A stretch of DNA of 64,000 bases. It comes from UBA11986 sp031402435 (GTDB lineage Bacteria > Bacteroidota > Ignavibacteria > UBA10030 > UBA6906). Position 1 is the stretch's first letter; each line of letters starts with the position of its first letter. Below, piece by piece: positions 34,123 to 42,735 of the stretch. A program made the translations under genes and the position numbers. The notes below the pieces were generated by a model. It was not told the origin of the DNA, did not search any database, and saw only the letters and a program-made list of their open reading frames with translations. The DNA lies in assembly GCA_031402435.1 (NCBI GenBank), contig JANNSJ010000065.1:3667-67666 (forward strand), written 5' to 3'.

Positions 34123-34902
34123 ATGCGCGTTGCAATAGTACAAACCAGTCCGCAGTTCGGTAAAATCGAAGCCAACAACAAGGCTGCGTTGATGCTCATG
34201 AAGAGCGCGGATGCGGATCTCTACGTCCTGCCCGAGCTTTTTAACACGGGGTATAACTTCATCGACGTGCAAGAGGCAAAAGAACTGGCCGAACCGATTG
34301 AAGGGCCAACCGGCAGCGCCATCGCTGAATTCTGTCATCGCAATTCATGCTATGTTGTATATGGCTTTGCGGAGAAGTCTGATCAGATCTATAACTCTTC
34401 GGCGCTGGTCGGGCCAGACGGGCACATCGGGTTGTACCGCAAGGTTCACCTGTATTATAAAGAGACACTCTTGTTTGCACCCGGCAATCTGGGTTTCCCC
34501 GTATTTGATTTGCCATTCGGCAAAATCGGCATGATGGTGTGCTTCGATTGGTTTTATCCCGAGAGTGCGCGAACGCTTGCCCTGCGTGGCGCTCAGTTAA
34601 TTGCTCATCCTTCGAACCTTGTGATGCCCTATTGTCCGGATGCGATGGTGACGCGCTGTCTCGAGAACCGCGTCTTCTCTGCAACAGCGAACAGAATCGG
34701 ACGGGAAAACCGTGGAGGCGTTGATCTCTCGTACATCGGCAAGAGTGAAATCGTCTCTCCGCGTGGGGAAATTCTCAAACGCCTTCCCGATGCCGAAGAG
34801 AGTATTGCCGTGGTCGAAGTCGATCTTGCTCTGGCATCCAGCAAGAAACTCAATGAGTTCAATGATCTGTTTGCCGGAAGAAGACCGGACCAATATTCCT
34901 GA
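34123..34902 (+). CDS. carbon-nitrogen hydrolase (nitrilase superfamily)
   Basis: A 259-residue cytoplasmic hydrolase of the nitrilase superfamily, which cleaves C-N bonds in amides, carbamoyl groups or nitriles. The Glu-Lys-Cys triad is complete: Glu in LPELFNTG (about residue 40), Lys in YRKVHL (about 109) and Cys in MMVCFDWFYPE (about 143). Length and motifs fit amidase-type members (omega-amidase, beta-ureidopropionase-like) better than true nitrilases. The real start is the ATG of MRVAIVQ; earlier TTG codons have no ribosome binding site. The phospholipase D-like gene follows 21 bp later, suggesting cotranscription, though no shared pathway is evident. Confidence 0.9.
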   Translation: MRVAIVQTSPQFGKIEANNKAALMLMKSADADLYVLPELFNTGYNFIDVQEAKELAEPIEGPTGSAIAEFCHRNSCYVVYGFAEKSDQIYNSSALVGPDGHIGLYRKVHLYYKETLLFAPGNLGFPVFDLPFGKIGMMVCFDWFYPESARTLALRGAQLIAHPSNLVMPYCPDAMVTRCLENRVFSATANRIGRENRGGVDLSYIGKSEIVSPRGEILKRLPDAEESIAVVEVDLALASSKKLNEFNDLFAGRRPDQYS

Positions 34903-34923
34903 CATGACAACCATGATGATACG

Positions 34924-36144
34924 GTGAAACTTCCCGGCATCCTTTTTTCGTATTTCATTGTGTGGATCTCTGCGAACGCTCAACAAGTCGGCCGTCCGGA
35001 CTTTGAGCTTGTCGAGAGCGTTCCCATCGAAACGGTGTTGGATAATCCCGATATTCGGAATACCCGCGAAGTGTGGCTGGAGATGATCAACGGTGCGAAG
35101 AAGACCCTGGACGTTGAACAGTTCTACATTTCAAATCAGGCAGGTGAACCGCTCGAAGATATCGTCGTAGCGATCGAACATGCAGTGGATCGCGGCGTGG
35201 TAGTCCGCATCATTTCTGAATCCAAGTTCTACAAAACCTACCCTGAGACGATCGAACGTTTCCGCGCGAAGAACATCGAAGTTCGTCTGATCGATTTTGG
35301 AAAGATTGCCGGGGGAATCCAGCATGCGAAGTTCTTCATCGTTGATGGTGAATCGATATTTCTTGGAAGCCAGAACTTCGATTGGCGCTCGCTCAAGCAT
35401 ATCCACGAGCTTGGCATTCGCATCAAGAATGCCGACGCGGTTCGAATCTATCTCGACATCTTCAACCTCGACTGGAAACTGGCTGAGGCAAACGACAAGA
35501 ATGCAATCGCAGGAATTCTGAAGCCGCACAAGTACGCTGTTCCACTGCTCTCGATTTTCAACGGCGACACCATCGTATTCACTCCTACATATAGTCCGAA
35601 GGGCGTGATCATCGATTCCACATTGTGGGACGAGCCAAACCTCATTCACGTTATTGACAACGCCCAGAAGGAAGTATCGCTCCAATTTCTTGCTTATGAT
35701 ACGCGGAGTCGTGGCGGATCGGATTACCGTGTTCTTGACGATGCTCTCCGTCGCGCGGCCGGTCGCAATGTCAAAGTACGATTGCTGGTGGCAGATTGGG
35801 AAAAGGGGACTGCATCCGAGCACTCGCTCAAAGAACTGGCAAAGATTCCGAACATCGAAGTGAAGTTCGGCAATATCCCTGAATGGTCGGGCGGATACGT
35901 TTCGTTTGGTCGCGTTGAACATTCCAAATTCATTCTTGCGGATTCATCTGCATTCTGGCTTGGTACAGCAAATGCCGAGAAAAGCTACTTCTACGCCTGT
36001 CGCAACCTCGGAGTAGTGGTGAAGAATACGAAGCTGGCGTCAACGGTGCATCGAATCTTCTCAAAAAGTTGGGATGGTCCGTACGTCGAATGGGTGGAAC
36101 CTGAAAAAAAGTACACCAGGCGCGAGCATGGAGAGAAGCAATAA
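34924..36144 (+). CDS. secreted phospholipase D-like protein
   Basis: A 406-residue protein with a signal peptide (about 19 residues, ending SANAQ) and two PLD-type catalytic half-sites. The first is HAKFFIVDG followed by LGSQNFDWRS (about residues 134-155), the second HSKFILAD followed by LGTANAEKS (about residues 331-350). Both have the full HxKx4D motif, so a phosphodiesterase reaction on a phospholipid or nucleic acid outside the cytoplasm is likely. It begins with GTG. The substrate cannot be deduced; members include phospholipases, cardiolipin synthases and nucleases. Only 28 bp separate it from the enoyl-CoA hydratase gene. Confidence 0.88.
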   Translation: MKLPGILFSYFIVWISANAQQVGRPDFELVESVPIETVLDNPDIRNTREVWLEMINGAKKTLDVEQFYISNQAGEPLEDIVVAIEHAVDRGVVVRIISESKFYKTYPETIERFRAKNIEVRLIDFGKIAGGIQHAKFFIVDGESIFLGSQNFDWRSLKHIHELGIRIKNADAVRIYLDIFNLDWKLAEANDKNAIAGILKPHKYAVPLLSIFNGDTIVFTPTYSPKGVIIDSTLWDEPNLIHVIDNAQKEVSLQFLAYDTRSRGGSDYRVLDDALRRAAGRNVKVRLLVADWEKGTASEHSLKELAKIPNIEVKFGNIPEWSGGYVSFGRVEHSKFILADSSAFWLGTANAEKSYFYACRNLGVVVKNTKLASTVHRIFSKSWDGPYVEWVEPEKKYTRREHGEKQ

Positions 36145-36172
36145 TTCCGATCATCATTCCATAGGATTACGT

Positions 36173-36946
36173 ATGTCGCAATCATACCTCATCATCACGA
36201 AGGAAGATGGATACGCCGTCGTTCAATTCAACCGGCCGGACGTTCTCAATGCCCTCAACATGAAGCTCATGGAAGAGCTTGTTGAAACACTTGAGATGCT
36301 CGACAAGGATGACGCAGTCTGCTGTATCATTCTTACAGGTAATGAAAAAGCATTTGCCGCGGGCGCGGACATCAAGGAAATGGCGGACGCTTCGGCCATG
36401 GAGATGCTGCTACGCGACCAGTTCGCGCGTTGGGATCGAATTCGCAAGATCAAGACGCCGATCATCGCTGCTGTCAGCGGTTTTGCGCTCGGCGGCGGTT
36501 GCGAGCTGGTGATGACGTGTGACATGGTGATTGCATCCGAAACGGCAAAATTCGGTCAGCCGGAAATCAATATCGGCGTGATCCCAGGTGCAGGTGGAAC
36601 ACAGCGCTTGACGCGGGCAGTCGGAAAAGTGAAGGCGATGGAAATGGTGCTGACAGGGCGTATGATTTCCGCAGACGAGGCGCTCCGCTGGGGTTTGATA
36701 AATAAAGTTGTGCCGGTTGAGTATTATCTCACAGAAGCAAAAGCCTGGGCGAAAGAGATTGCGTCGAAGCCGCCGGTGGCAGTCAAGTTGGGGAAGGAAT
36801 CCGTGCTCAAATCGTTCGATACGACCATGGAAGGCGGACTCGAGTTCGAACGGAGGAACTTCTATCTTCTGTTTGCCTCAGAAGACCAGAAGGAGGGTAT
36901 GAGCGCGTTTACCGCGAAGAGAAAGCCGGAATGGAAGGGGAAATAA
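36173..36946 (+). CDS. enoyl-CoA hydratase (crotonase)
   Basis: A 257-residue crotonase that adds water across trans-2-enoyl-CoA in beta-oxidation. It has the AFAAGADIKEM oxyanion segment, the first catalytic Glu in GGGCELVMTCD and the second in GQPEINIGVIPGAGGTQRL, followed by the usual ALRWGLINKVV. Both glutamates are required for hydration and both are present, so it should be an active hydratase. It resembles PaaF/Crt/FadB-type hydratases. The start ATG begins MSQSYLIIT; an upstream open frame overlapping the PLD gene is not used. It heads the acyl-CoA gene run. Confidence 0.92.
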   Translation: MSQSYLIITKEDGYAVVQFNRPDVLNALNMKLMEELVETLEMLDKDDAVCCIILTGNEKAFAAGADIKEMADASAMEMLLRDQFARWDRIRKIKTPIIAAVSGFALGGGCELVMTCDMVIASETAKFGQPEINIGVIPGAGGTQRLTRAVGKVKAMEMVLTGRMISADEALRWGLINKVVPVEYYLTEAKAWAKEIASKPPVAVKLGKESVLKSFDTTMEGGLEFERRNFYLLFASEDQKEGMSAFTAKRKPEWKGK

Positions 36947-37019
36947 CATTCTGACTGAGTGGCGCATTTGTACTGGCACCTTTTGACACTCTGCAGAGTG
37001 TGAAGAGGTTTGCTTTCCC

Positions 37020-38114
37020 TTGCTTTCTGATTATTCATGCTTGACCTCCGAACACATTTTCCATACATTGCTTCACGTTGATGTGAAGTGTATTCCATCT
37101 CACTCGGAGATTTCTCCTATTTCAGCCCACCCACGTCCCACCAGAATCATCCAACCTCGGCTGGTACTCTCGGCTGTCTGTCTTCTTGCGTCGGCGATTC
37201 TCATCGTGGCTGCAGTGCTGCCGACCTCGATTTGGCGTGACACCATTGTCGGCTCAACGTCGTGGAGCATCCTGGATGACAGAGACCTTAAGTATATGCG
37301 CGTTGTGTTTGGAGGGTTTGGGCTTATCTTTCTCTTGTGGTCTTTTGTTTTTCCGTGGACAATTTATCTTAAGCACCGGCTGTCAGATCGCATCGGTAAC
37401 GGAATATACCGTGCCATACTGCTCGTCCTCATCCTCTCCATGGGATATTTTCTGGCGAGGATCTTCATCGTTTTCCGCGACAGTGTAAGGATCACTGGAC
37501 CTAAGACCCCATTTTCGAATTGGGGGGAATTCCTTGGCAAGATATGGACGGTACCCTTCCAACCATTTACTGAACGAGACTACTTCAACTCCTTGTTTCT
37601 GGCTTTTGCGGGGTTCATCTGTTCGTTCATGGTAGTGTTGCGCCACAAAGGACTTGTCCGCGTTCGCGAACTCGATTTTCCCCGTTTGCTATGGGGAGTT
37701 CTCGCCGCGGGTTTTTTGTGGGCGAGTGTCGATGAACTGGTGATGATCCATGAGTTCCTTGGACCGAACCTTCCTTTTCTCAGGTCAACACATATTACAA
37801 AGTATCCGGATGACCTGATTATGCTTGGGTACTTTGTGGCGGGAGCGGTTGTACTGGTTCGCTACTTTAAATATTTTATCACACGCAAGAGTGCCTTCAG
37901 CATTTTTGTCATGGGAATGATATTTCAGGGCATGGCAGCAGCGAACGGTTTGCCCGGATTGAATCTGAACGAGGAGTCGTTCGAGATGTATGGTGGTCTG
38001 TGTTATTTTGTTGCCATGTTCTGGTATGCGTACTGCGAAATCGAAGAATCGCTTAGTCACTATCACGACCTGCCACGACGCAGTTCGTCAACAAAATCTT
38101 CAACTCATTCTTGA
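37020..38114 (+). CDS. multi-pass membrane protein, unknown family
   Basis: A protein of up to 364 residues with about eight predicted transmembrane helices, for example LVLSAVCLLASAILIVAAVL, FGGFGLIFLLWSFVFPW, and FVMGMIFQGMAAANG late in the chain. A conserved-looking acidic stretch SVDELVMIHEFLGPNLPF lies in the middle. I do not recognise the family. The start is unclear: no ATG precedes the first helix, so a TTG at 37020 or a GTG at 37083 must serve. Its stop is only 10 bp before the PaaG-like gene, which suggests a shared transcript within the acyl-CoA cluster. Confidence 0.7.
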   Translation: MLSDYSCLTSEHIFHTLLHVDVKCIPSHSEISPISAHPRPTRIIQPRLVLSAVCLLASAILIVAAVLPTSIWRDTIVGSTSWSILDDRDLKYMRVVFGGFGLIFLLWSFVFPWTIYLKHRLSDRIGNGIYRAILLVLILSMGYFLARIFIVFRDSVRITGPKTPFSNWGEFLGKIWTVPFQPFTERDYFNSLFLAFAGFICSFMVVLRHKGLVRVRELDFPRLLWGVLAAGFLWASVDELVMIHEFLGPNLPFLRSTHITKYPDDLIMLGYFVAGAVVLVRYFKYFITRKSAFSIFVMGMIFQGMAAANGLPGLNLNEESFEMYGGLCYFVAMFWYAYCEIEESLSHYHDLPRRSSSTKSSTHS

Positions 38115-38123
38115 CCAACTCAT

Positions 38124-38909
38124 ATGCCTGAGTACCAGACTCTCCGTTATGGTATTGATGACGGTATCCTTACCATCACCATGAACCGTCCGGAGGTGTA
38201 CAACGCATTCAACGAACAGATGAAGAAGGATCTGAACGACGCGTTTAAGGAAGCTGAGAAAGACCCGCTCGCGCGGTGTATTGTATTGCGCGGCGCCGGG
38301 GAGAAGGCATTTTGTTCGGGGCAGGATCTCAAAGAACATGCGGGCCAGCAGCGGTCGCTCAAAGAGTCGCTTGAAAAATCCTACAACCCTCTCATTCGAA
38401 GGATGCGTTCCATCGAGAAGCCTGTTCTGGGGATGATCAACGGTGTTGCGGCGGGGGCCGGTTGCAGCATTGCGCTTGCATGTGACATGCGCGTGATGTC
38501 ATCGACGGCGAAGCTCATTGAGGTATTCATCCGCATTGCACTGGTTCCGGATTCTGGTTCACATTGGTTCTTGCCGAGGCTTGTCGGTATGGCGCGTGCC
38601 TTTGAGTACGCGGCAACCGGGAGAGACGTTACGGCGGATGAAGCACTCCAGGTGGGACTCGTGAACAGGGTTGCCCTGCCTGACAAGCTTGAGAGTGTCA
38701 CGATGGAACTTGCAGCGCAACTGGCTGCCGCTCCGACGAAGTCCGTCGGACTTATCAAACGAACATTGAACAAAGCGATGACCGTGGATTTGGACGCGCT
38801 GCTCGATTACGAAGCGTACATCCAGCAGATTGCAAGTGAGACAGAGGACCACAAAGAGGGGGTCGCTGCGTTTCTTGCGAAGCGTTCCCCGCAGTTTAAA
38901 GGTAAGTAA
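38124..38909 (+). CDS. paaG: PaaG-like enoyl-CoA isomerase
   Basis: A 261-residue crotonase-fold protein. The usual second catalytic Glu is replaced by Asp in ALVPDSGSHWFLPRL (about residue 142), and the first Glu position reads GAGCSIAL. This combination is typical of PaaG, the isomerase that converts ring 1,2-epoxyphenylacetyl-CoA to the oxepin and also shifts double bonds in beta-oxidation. FCSGQDLKEH gives the oxyanion hole. Without paaABCE or paaZ nearby, a specific role in phenylacetate use is not proven; a general enoyl-CoA isomerase is the alternative. It is followed 44 bp later by the 3-hydroxyacyl-CoA dehydrogenase. Confidence 0.82.
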   Translation: MPEYQTLRYGIDDGILTITMNRPEVYNAFNEQMKKDLNDAFKEAEKDPLARCIVLRGAGEKAFCSGQDLKEHAGQQRSLKESLEKSYNPLIRRMRSIEKPVLGMINGVAAGAGCSIALACDMRVMSSTAKLIEVFIRIALVPDSGSHWFLPRLVGMARAFEYAATGRDVTADEALQVGLVNRVALPDKLESVTMELAAQLAAAPTKSVGLIKRTLNKAMTVDLDALLDYEAYIQQIASETEDHKEGVAAFLAKRSPQFKGK

Positions 38910-38952
38910 GCCTGCTCTTTCTTTTCTTTCTTGATTTTCTACTCCAGTATTC

Positions 38953-39804
38953 ATGATCTCAACAATTGGCATTCTTGGTTCCGGCACGATGGGCAGCGGC
39001 ATTGCCCAGGTATCGGCCATTGCCGGCTTCAATGTTCTTCTCTATGATGTCTCCGCAGGCGCACTTCAGGCAGGTCTCGAGAGAATCAAAGAGGATCTCA
39101 ATCGCAGTGTTTTCAAAGGCCGCTTGACGCAGCAACAAGCTGACACTGCCCTGAGTAACATTCATGTCCACACAACGCTCAACCCTCTTGGGCGTTCAGA
39201 CTTCATCGTTGAGGCTGCAGTGGAAGACCTCGCTATAAAGCGGGAGTTGTTCAAACGGCTTGACGAAGTTTTGCCATCTCATACAATACTTGCAAGCAAT
39301 ACATCTTCATTTTCCATTACTTCCATTGCGCCGGTAACAAAGCGGGCACCGTTTGTTGTGGGGATGCACTTTTTCAACCCATCCACGGTGATGAAGTTGG
39401 TGGAAGTTGTCCGCGGCAATCAGACATCGGATGAAACAGTACAGGCAACATGCGAGTTGGCCGTGAAGCTGGGGAAAGTCCCGGTGGTATGCAAGGATAC
39501 TCCGGGGTTTATCGTCAACCGTGTAGCGCGTCCGTTTTATGGTGAAGCCTTGCGTCTCCTGGGAGAGGGTGTTGCATCGGTGGAGGAGATTGACAGGATT
39601 GTGAGATTGTCCGGAGGTTTCAAGATGGGACCTTTCGAGCTGATGGACTTGATCGGGGTTGATGTGAACTTTGCGGTGACGAAATCTGTCTACGAACAAT
39701 TCTTCCAGGAGCCGCGGTTCCGTCCACATCCGATTCAGCGGCTCATGGTTGAGGCAGGCACTCTTGGAAGAAAAACCAAGCGTGGCTTTTATTCATATGA
39801 GTAG
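38953..39804 (+). CDS. 3-hydroxyacyl-CoA dehydrogenase
   Basis: A 283-residue single-function 3-hydroxyacyl-CoA dehydrogenase (PaaH/Hbd type) that oxidises 3-hydroxyacyl-CoA with NAD+. The Rossmann motif GILGSGTMGSGIAQ is at residues 6-19. SNTSSFSIT and the catalytic-His segment GMHFFNPSTVMKLVEVV lie near residues 115-155, and the C-terminal dimerisation domain follows from GFIVNRV. All key residues are intact. Its last 8 bp overlap the next gene, a divergent homologue of itself, which implies coupled translation. Confidence 0.93.
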   Translation: MISTIGILGSGTMGSGIAQVSAIAGFNVLLYDVSAGALQAGLERIKEDLNRSVFKGRLTQQQADTALSNIHVHTTLNPLGRSDFIVEAAVEDLAIKRELFKRLDEVLPSHTILASNTSSFSITSIAPVTKRAPFVVGMHFFNPSTVMKLVEVVRGNQTSDETVQATCELAVKLGKVPVVCKDTPGFIVNRVARPFYGEALRLLGEGVASVEEIDRIVRLSGGFKMGPFELMDLIGVDVNFAVTKSVYEQFFQEPRFRPHPIQRLMVEAGTLGRKTKRGFYSYE

Positions 39805-40546
39805 GGTAACTGTGAAGGCAAGGGTTCAGCAGATTTTTATTACGGGTGAGTCACCGCTCGTTGAAGAGTACAGTGCGCTGTGTGTGAGTAAACGACACAC
39901 CGTTGTTGTCCGGTTCAACCCTGGCATGAATTCGGGGATTCCCAAAGGAGTGAAGAAGGCAACAACGCCCCCAAAGTCCACCACGTTTGCGCTGGAACTG
40001 ACCAACACGTCTGTCGAAATCAAGAAGAAGAACCTTGTGTTGTTTGACCGGACACTCGATAAGAACATTCCTATCATTTCATCATCCGTCACTGTTACTG
40101 TGGCCGAGCAATCCGGTTGGATCAAAAACTCCCGGCGATTGATCGGTATTGGCGCCTTGCCGTCACTTCTTGAAGGTACACTCATTGAACTGGCGCCTTC
40201 GAACGAAACCAATGAGCAGACAGTTGCCCGGGCAAAAGAGTTTGCAGCATCACTTGGAAAAGAATCGGCGATCGTGCGTGACAGTATCGGACTCGTCATG
40301 CCGCGGATTCTCTGTATGCTCGTCAACGAGTCGTACTTCGCCATGATGGAGGGCGTTGCTGCGGGAGTCGACATTGACACAGCGATGAAGCTGGGCACGA
40401 ACTATCCAGCCGGGCCGGTTGAACGCGGCGAACAGATCGGTATACAACATGTTCACGCTGTTCTTTCATCGCTCTACAAGCATTTTGGTGAGGATCGCTA
40501 CCGCATTGCTCCGCTGCTGCAACAGGCCGCACTCAAAGCAAGATGA
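39797..40546 (+). CDS. 3-hydroxyacyl-CoA dehydrogenase homologue lacking active-site motifs
   Basis: A 249-residue protein whose second half is clearly the C-terminal domain of 3-hydroxyacyl-CoA dehydrogenases (VRDSIGLVMPRILCMLVNES, then AAMKLG-like GVDIDTAMKLGTNYPAGPVERG). The first half aligns in outline with a Rossmann domain but has GESPLVEEYS where GxGxxG is expected. It also has GIGALPSLLEG where the neighbour has the catalytic GMHFFNP segment, so the NAD-binding glycines and catalytic His are missing. It probably cannot catalyse the reaction and may pair with the intact enzyme encoded upstream, with which it overlaps by 8 bp. The ATG chosen gives that overlap. Confidence 0.8.
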   Translation: MSRVTVKARVQQIFITGESPLVEEYSALCVSKRHTVVVRFNPGMNSGIPKGVKKATTPPKSTTFALELTNTSVEIKKKNLVLFDRTLDKNIPIISSSVTVTVAEQSGWIKNSRRLIGIGALPSLLEGTLIELAPSNETNEQTVARAKEFAASLGKESAIVRDSIGLVMPRILCMLVNESYFAMMEGVAAGVDIDTAMKLGTNYPAGPVERGEQIGIQHVHAVLSSLYKHFGEDRYRIAPLLQQAALKAR

Positions 40547-40552
40547 AACCGG

Positions 40553-40581
40553 TTGCAACATCGGGAATAATCCTCTATCTT
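40553..40581 (+). promoter_or_regulatory. candidate promoter of the DUF1573 gene
   Basis: TTGCAA (40553-40558) and TATCTT (40576-40581) are separated by 17 bp and end 30 bp before the DUF1573 start codon, a fit to a housekeeping-type promoter. It is based on box matching only. Confidence 0.4.
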
Positions 40582-40610
40582 ATTGAAAGACATTATTGCG
40601 GGGAAAAATT

Positions 40611-41306
40611 ATGAAGAAGATTTTGGTTTTGTCGCTGGCGTTGTTCATTGTTGCATTCAGCGGTGTCGCACAACCCAAACTGAAGGTGCTTGAAGGGGAA
40701 AAGTTCGACCTCGGCAAGATTGACAAGGGTGTGGTGAAGACAAAACAATTAACATTGAAGAATGTCGGCACCGACACGCTCAAACTTGGAAACGTTGAGG
40801 TCTCATGCGGCTGCACGGGGACGGTCGTCTCGAACAAGACGCTCAGATCCGGTGACACAACGTCCCTGCTTATCACGTTCAATTCCAGAAATTTCTCCGG
40901 CCCCGTCCACAAGAGTCTGACAATCAACTCCAACTCTGCAGATGCTCCCCGAACGCTGATAGAGTTCACCGCAACAGTTATCGAGGACCTCGTATTCTCA
41001 CCGGTACAGTTCTATTTTAAGGACGCTCAAGTTGGCCGCAAGGCCACTGCTGTTGTCACGGCGAAGAACACCGGTTCCAAGGAGTTCACGATCACCGGCT
41101 TCCGGACGCAACTCGATGGCTTCGAAATCAAATATTCCCCAAAACCGATTGCACCCGGCGAGACAATGGAAATCACTGCTGAGTATACTCCCAAGAAGGC
41201 TCTGCCTGCGCTCAGTGATGGTGTTTTTGTCAAGACCTCCAGTTCGGCACAGGCCGAGGTGTACATCTACATCTTCGGGAATGTGAAAGAGTTCAAGTTC
41301 GAGTAG
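40611..41306 (+). CDS. DUF1573 protein with two Ig-like domains
   Basis: A 231-residue exported protein with a signal peptide (MKKILVLSLALFIVAFSG). Two DUF1573 domains follow, immunoglobulin-like folds of the ASPM-SPD-2-Hydin class. The first has FDLGKIDKGVVKTKQLTLKN-like framing and the SCGCTG motif (about residues 65-70) typical of the family; the second starts near residue 128. Such domains are common in secreted or surface proteins of Bacteroidota, with no enzymatic role known. A GGGGA site precedes the ATG. It sits between catabolic genes but its role there is unclear. Confidence 0.85.
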   Translation: MKKILVLSLALFIVAFSGVAQPKLKVLEGEKFDLGKIDKGVVKTKQLTLKNVGTDTLKLGNVEVSCGCTGTVVSNKTLRSGDTTSLLITFNSRNFSGPVHKSLTINSNSADAPRTLIEFTATVIEDLVFSPVQFYFKDAQVGRKATAVVTAKNTGSKEFTITGFRTQLDGFEIKYSPKPIAPGETMEITAEYTPKKALPALSDGVFVKTSSSAQAEVYIYIFGNVKEFKFE

Positions 41307-41455
41307 TGCCTTTTCAAAAGTGTAGAGCAGAGTACCTGTTTCTTTGCTCTGCAATCGTTGCTCATCACTCCCGCCTTTCAACTCTCTTTGCCAAGTAGTA
41401 TATTATTCCGGTCTGTTCTCTCATACTTCTCTTCCACTGTTTGTTACGAAACATT

Positions 41456-42661
41456 ATGGACCACCAACGCGAAGCTGTGATCGTTCAGGCGCTCAGAACG
41501 CCCATTGGCAAGTACGGCGGTGTACTGCGCGACGTCCGACCGGATGATCTTGGAGCCCTTATCATCAAAGCGATTGTTGAGAAGGCGGGAGTCGATCCAT
41601 CCGTGATTGACGACGTAATGTGGGGATGCGCGAACCAGGCGGGTGAAGACAATCGCAACGTCGGACGAATGAGCGCGTTGCTTGCAGGGTTGCCGCAAAG
41701 CGTTCCGGCGAACACCATCAACAGACTGTGCGGATCGAGTCTTGATGCAATCATCCAGGCGGCACGGGCGATTTGGTCCGGTGATGCTGATGTGATTGTT
41801 GCGGGAGGAGTTGAGAGCATGAGCCGCGCGCCATACTCTGTGGCGAAGAATCAAAGCGGCTCGTTCGGCAACGTGACTGCATTCGACACAGTGCTGGGAT
41901 GGAGATATCCAAACCCAAAGATGGAGAAGTTGTTCCCGCTCGAAAGTATGGGGGAGACTGCAGAGAACGTTGCAGAGAAATACAAAATTGGCCGCACTGA
42001 ACAGGATGAGTTTGCGCTTGCAAGTCACCAGAAAGCAGTCGCTGCACAGACTGCTGGGAGATTTTCTGGCGAGATCGTTCCTGTACAGATCTCCGGGAAG
42101 AAAAGCCAGGTCACGACTATCAATACCGATGAAGGCCCACGCGCTGATACGACGCTTGCAAGACTCGGTGAACTGCAGCCTACCTTCCGCAAGGGAGGCT
42201 CGGTCACCCCGGGAAATTCTTCTTCGCTCAATGACGGAGCGGCTGCGCTTCTTGTCATGAGGAGCGAGAAAGCACAACAACTCGGACTGAAACCCATAGC
42301 GCGCATCGTTTCAACGGGCATTGCGGGCGTCGATCCACGATTCATGGGAATTGGCCCGGTGCCGGCGTCGCAGAAAGCGCTTTCCAAAGCGGGGCTGACA
42401 ATCAAGGACATGGATGTGATCGAGTTGAACGAAGCTTTTGCAGCGCAGTCTATCGCCGTTGTGCGGGATTTGCAGATACCGTTGGAGAAGCTCAATCCCA
42501 ATGGTGGCGCAATTGCGCTTGGCCACCCGCTCGGCTGCAGTGGCGCCCGCATTACGACAACGCTTCTTCACGAAATGCGCCGCAGCAATGCCCGGTACGG
42601 ACTTGCTACAATGTGCATCGGTGTTGGACAGGGGGTGGCCGTGGTTGTGGAAATTCTTTAG
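41456..42661 (+). CDS. acetyl-CoA C-acyltransferase (thiolase)
   Basis: A 401-residue thiolase that cleaves 3-ketoacyl-CoA with CoA to release acetyl-CoA. The acyl-accepting Cys92 lies in NRLCGSSLDA. The general-base His357 lies in GGAIALGHPLGCSGARI and the second Cys387 in ATMCIGVGQG. NEAFAAQ is also present. The motifs resemble beta-ketoadipyl-CoA thiolases (PcaF/PaaJ) and general degradative thiolases, and sequence alone does not separate these. With the hydratase, isomerase and dehydrogenase upstream it completes one beta-oxidation turn. The ATG giving MDHQREAVIV is preferred over a TTG five codons earlier. Confidence 0.93.
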   Translation: MDHQREAVIVQALRTPIGKYGGVLRDVRPDDLGALIIKAIVEKAGVDPSVIDDVMWGCANQAGEDNRNVGRMSALLAGLPQSVPANTINRLCGSSLDAIIQAARAIWSGDADVIVAGGVESMSRAPYSVAKNQSGSFGNVTAFDTVLGWRYPNPKMEKLFPLESMGETAENVAEKYKIGRTEQDEFALASHQKAVAAQTAGRFSGEIVPVQISGKKSQVTTINTDEGPRADTTLARLGELQPTFRKGGSVTPGNSSSLNDGAAALLVMRSEKAQQLGLKPIARIVSTGIAGVDPRFMGIGPVPASQKALSKAGLTIKDMDVIELNEAFAAQSIAVVRDLQIPLEKLNPNGGAIALGHPLGCSGARITTTLLHEMRRSNARYGLATMCIGVGQGVAVVVEIL

Positions 42662-42735
42662 AAACAAAGTTTCGTGGCTCTCCCTTTGTCACGAATTCGT
42701 AACCTACTATTTCATTGACATAACCGGAGCAACGT

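Noticed and set aside
33868..34123. Short open frames of about 70 codons on each strand upstream of the carbon-nitrogen hydrolase
   Set aside because: They mirror each other on opposite strands, begin without ribosome binding sites and resemble no known family.
35131..35922. A 263-codon open frame on the minus strand
   Set aside because: It is antisense to the phospholipase D-like gene, whose two catalytic motifs prove the plus-strand reading; no domain was seen in the antisense product.
41444..42280. A 278-codon open frame on the minus strand
   Set aside because: It lies wholly inside the thiolase gene on the opposite strand, has no recognisable domain or ribosome binding site, and reflects the codon use of the real gene.
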